A stretch of DNA of 7,120 bases from Planctomycetota bacterium (GTDB lineage Bacteria; Planctomycetota; Phycisphaerae; WQYP01). The stretch lies in assembly GCA_021816165.1 (NCBI GenBank), contig JAKAYZ010000110.1, forward strand, positions 1-7,120, read 5' to 3'. A program made the position numbers and the translations under genes. Shown here piece by piece: positions 6,136-7,120 of the stretch (the first letter of the stretch is position 1; each line of letters starts with the position of its first letter). The notes beneath the pieces were generated by a model that saw only the letters and a list, made by a program, of their open reading frames with translations, was not told the origin of the DNA and did not search any database.

Positions 6136-6453
6136 TTAAACGTTGATGGCAGTTACTTTAACCGCGATATATTGCTGGCGATGACCAACGCGGCGATGAA
6201 ACCCTTTGCGACGCGTGAAGCGTTCAACATAAATTTTGTCATCTTTAACTTGGCCAAGGATATCGGCCGTGACCGAGGCACCGCTGAGAACAGGCTCGCC
6301 AATATGGACGCCTGTGTCATTGGACACAAAAAGTACTTTGTCGAAGGTAATACTGGTGGTATTGTCAGGCACATCACGAAGATCAATTTTCAGGGTATCA
6401 CCCGGTTGGACTTTGAACTGGGTTCCACTGTCTTCCACGATTGCGTACGCCAT
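6136..6453 (-). CDS. rplU: 50S ribosomal protein bL21
   Basis: The product has 105 residues, normal for bL21 (about 103). bL21 binds 23S rRNA in the large ribosomal subunit. The sequence starts MAYAIVEDSGTQFKVQPGDT, like the usual 'MYAIIETGGKQ' start. It continues with the beta-barrel strands, and ends with the signature region KGFHRRVGHRQQYIAVKVTAI (81-102). I chose the ATG at 6451-6453 because a GAGG ribosome binding site lies 6 bases upstream; a TTG four codons earlier is less likely. It is convergent with the PEP-CTERM gene. bL27 (rpmA) normally follows rplU, but no such gene is seen in the 300 bases downstream. Expression is probably driven by the promoter at 6514-6542 through a short hairpin leader. 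Confidence 0.97.
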   Translation of the reverse strand: MAYAIVEDSGTQFKVQPGDTLKIDLRDVPDNTTSITFDKVLFVSNDTGVHIGEPVLSGASVTADILGQVKDDKIYVERFTRRKGFHRRVGHRQQYIAVKVTAINV

Positions 6454-6472
6454 GATAATCCTCAAATCTAAA

Positions 6473-6503
6473 GCCAGCCGGGCATCAGCGCCCGCTCACT
6501 GGT
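6473..6503 (-). promoter_or_regulatory. Hairpin in the rplU leader, possible regulatory structure
   Basis: In plus coordinates, the 5-bp inner stem CGGGC (6479-6483) / GCCCG (6490-6494) has the loop ATCAGC. A 4-bp outer stem CCAG (6474-6477) / CTGG (6499-6502) is separated from it by an internal loop. The predicted transcript starts near 6507, so the leader is about 50 bases long and this hairpin fills most of it, ending about 20 bases before the start codon. Ribosomal protein leaders are often autoregulatory, and L21 leaders are known in other bacteria. I do not recognise this as one of the described structures. Confidence 0.35.
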
Positions 6504-6513
6504 AAAGCCCTTT

Positions 6514-6542
6514 ATTATGAAGTAAAAGCCCAAATGTTGCAA
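6514..6542 (-). promoter_or_regulatory. Sigma-70-type promoter of rplU
   Basis: On the minus strand, TTGCAA (6537-6542) and CATAAT (6514-6519) are separated by 17 bases. The -10 box matches TATAAT at five of six positions and the -35 box matches TTGACA at four of six. The predicted start near 6507 gives a leader of roughly 50 bases. Confidence 0.5.
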
Positions 6543-6610
6543 CTGCGCGGGGTTGTTGTGCGGAGCGGAAACAGGCAGCAATATGCGGCAGTTATGGGCA
6601 GGTAAATGGC

Positions 6611-6650
6611 CAAAACAAAAAGGGCCCGCCACCACGGTGATGGCAGGCCC
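6611..6650 (-). terminator. Rho-independent terminator of a minus-strand transcript entering from the right
   Basis: GGGCC (6622-6626) pairs with GGCCC (6646-6650), followed by GCCA (6628-6631) with TGGC (6641-6644); one mismatch interrupts the stem. On the minus strand TTTTTGTTTTG follows at once (6621-6611), a classic U-tract. On the plus strand only ATTTT follows, which is weaker. The terminator separates rplU from whatever is transcribed through the array at 6690-7120. Confidence 0.75.
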
Positions 6651-6688
6651 ATTTTGCACAAATTGACCTCTACCCGCTCACGCTCCTT

Positions 6689-6713
6689 TCTTGCTCTCGG
6701 CTCGCTAACCTCG
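6689..6713. repeat. 25-base direct repeat, copy 1
   Basis: The 25 bases starting TCTTGCTCTCGGCTCG are identical to 6761-6785, an offset of 72. This is the GAGGTTAGCGAGCC-type body of the array, found at its rplU-proximal end. Confidence 0.9.
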
Positions 6714-6760
6714 ATTTCGCGGATTTCGTATGATCGCTCTCTACTTCGATCCTTACCGCA

Positions 6761-6785
6761 TCTTGCTCTCGGCTCGCTAACCTCG
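6761..6785. repeat. 25-base direct repeat, copy 2
   Basis: Identical to 6689-6713. The segment between the two copies contains a GAAGTAGAGAGC-type unit, so two unit types alternate here. Confidence 0.9.
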
Positions 6786-6831
6786 TGCGACCTTTGACCA
6801 ACCGTTGCTCTCTACTTCAACGACCGGCCAA

Positions 6832-6944
6832 CTTGCTCCGGAGTCTTCCAGAGCTTCTTGCTCTCTGCACTCTCCAACTCCAACCTTGCTCTCAACTCAC
6901 CCAGCGTGGAGTGAGGTTGCGGAGGCTGCTCGCTCTCTACTTCG
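6832..6944. repeat. 113-base direct repeat, copy 1
   Basis: 6832-6944 matches 7008-7120 with one difference (6837 T against 7013 C); 6838-6944 and 7014-7120 are identical over 107 bases. The offset is 176 bases, which equals six array units. This is a recent segmental duplication within the array. It may extend past the window end. Confidence 0.95.
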
Positions 6945-7007
6945 ATCAGCGCCGCTTCTTGCTCCCGGCTCTTCCCAAGCCGCTTGCTCCGGAACCTTCC
7001 AGAGCGT

Positions 7008-7120
7008 CTTGCCCCGGAGTCTTCCAGAGCTTCTTGCTCTCTGCACTCTCCAACTCCAACCTTGCTCTCAACTCACCCAGCGTGGAGTGAGGTTGCGGAG
7101 GCTGCTCGCTCTCTACTTCG
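7008..7120. repeat. 113-base direct repeat, copy 2
   Basis: This is the second copy of the segment at 6832-6944, reaching the last base of the window. Because the offset of 176 is not a multiple of three, the duplication would shift any reading frame that crosses it. Confidence 0.95.

Larger units (their letters stand above)
6690..7120 (-). repeat. Mosaic array of short units with a conserved AGAGCAAG end
   Basis: Read on the minus strand, the region splits into units that each end in GAGCAAG or a close variant (AGAGCGAG, AGAGCAACG). In plus coordinates the conserved heads (CTTGCTC and variants) start at 6690, 6733, 6762, 6803, 6832, 6857, 6885, 6929, 6958, 6983, 7008, 7033, 7061 and 7105. 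Spacings are 43, 29, 41, 29, 25, 28, 44, 29, 25, 25, 25, 28 and 44. Unit bodies recur: GAAGTAGAGAGC four times, TCTGGAAG followed by TCCGG three times, and GAGGTTAGCGAGCCGAGAGC twice. The minus strand is strongly purine-rich. The array runs off the window end. Confidence 0.8.

Noticed and set aside
6785..7090. Plus-strand open frame of 101 codons in the repeat array
   Set aside because: It is a leucine/arginine-rich reading of repeats on the pyrimidine-rich strand. The internal duplication shifts frame by 176 bases, which a conserved protein repeat would not do.
6690..7120. CRISPR array
   Set aside because: The shared motif is only about 7-9 bases, unit lengths vary from 25 to 44, and the bodies recur rather than being unique spacers. 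No cas gene is present.
1..7120. tRNA or other structural RNA genes, or attL/attR sites flanking the phage cassette
   Set aside because: Reading both strands I found no cloverleaf-like segment and no convincing long direct repeat bracketing 523-3829. A covariance-model search would settle the RNA question.

Overview
The window (about 58% GC by eye) looks like chromosomal DNA of a planctomycete-type bacterium, probably Phycisphaerae-like. Grounds: an exosortase-type PEP-CTERM secreted protein, a bacterial rplU, and dispersed short palindromes of a kind I recall as common between planctomycete genes. This lineage call is an inference; no marker here fixes it.

Layout. 1-522 holds no certain gene. 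It carries a cluster of short dispersed repeats (about 29-226) and, on the minus strand, an open frame of uncertain status (307-540). 523-3829 is a tight four-gene plus-strand operon in which each gene overlaps the next by 17-26 bases: a ParB-like protein, an ABC-ATPase/GNAT fusion (COG2401 type), a helix-turn-helix terminase small subunit and a terminase large subunit. This is the DNA-packaging end of a tailed-phage genome, yet no portal, protease or capsid gene follows. 3830-4153 contains only short open stretches and hairpins. 4154-5758 encodes a secreted, subtilisin-like, PEP-CTERM-anchored protein with its own terminator. 5815-6135 is a convergent intergenic region. 6136-6453 (minus) is rplU (ribosomal protein bL21), with a good promoter and a hairpin-bearing leader. 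Beyond it lie a minus-strand intrinsic terminator (6611-6650) and a mosaic array of 25-44 base units (6690 to the window end).

How the parts work together. The terminase subunits would recognise and translocate DNA. The ParB-like and ATPase-GNAT proteins are co-expressed with them; by analogy with the phage Mu Mom protein, also a GNAT fold, they may modify or mark DNA before packaging. That role is a hypothesis. The PEP-CTERM protein and rplU are host genes unrelated to the phage cassette.

The observations most worth following up are the packaging cassette without structural genes, the ATPase-GNAT fusion inside a terminase operon, the paired palindromes with compensatory base changes, and the apparently transcribed mosaic array that ends in a terminator.
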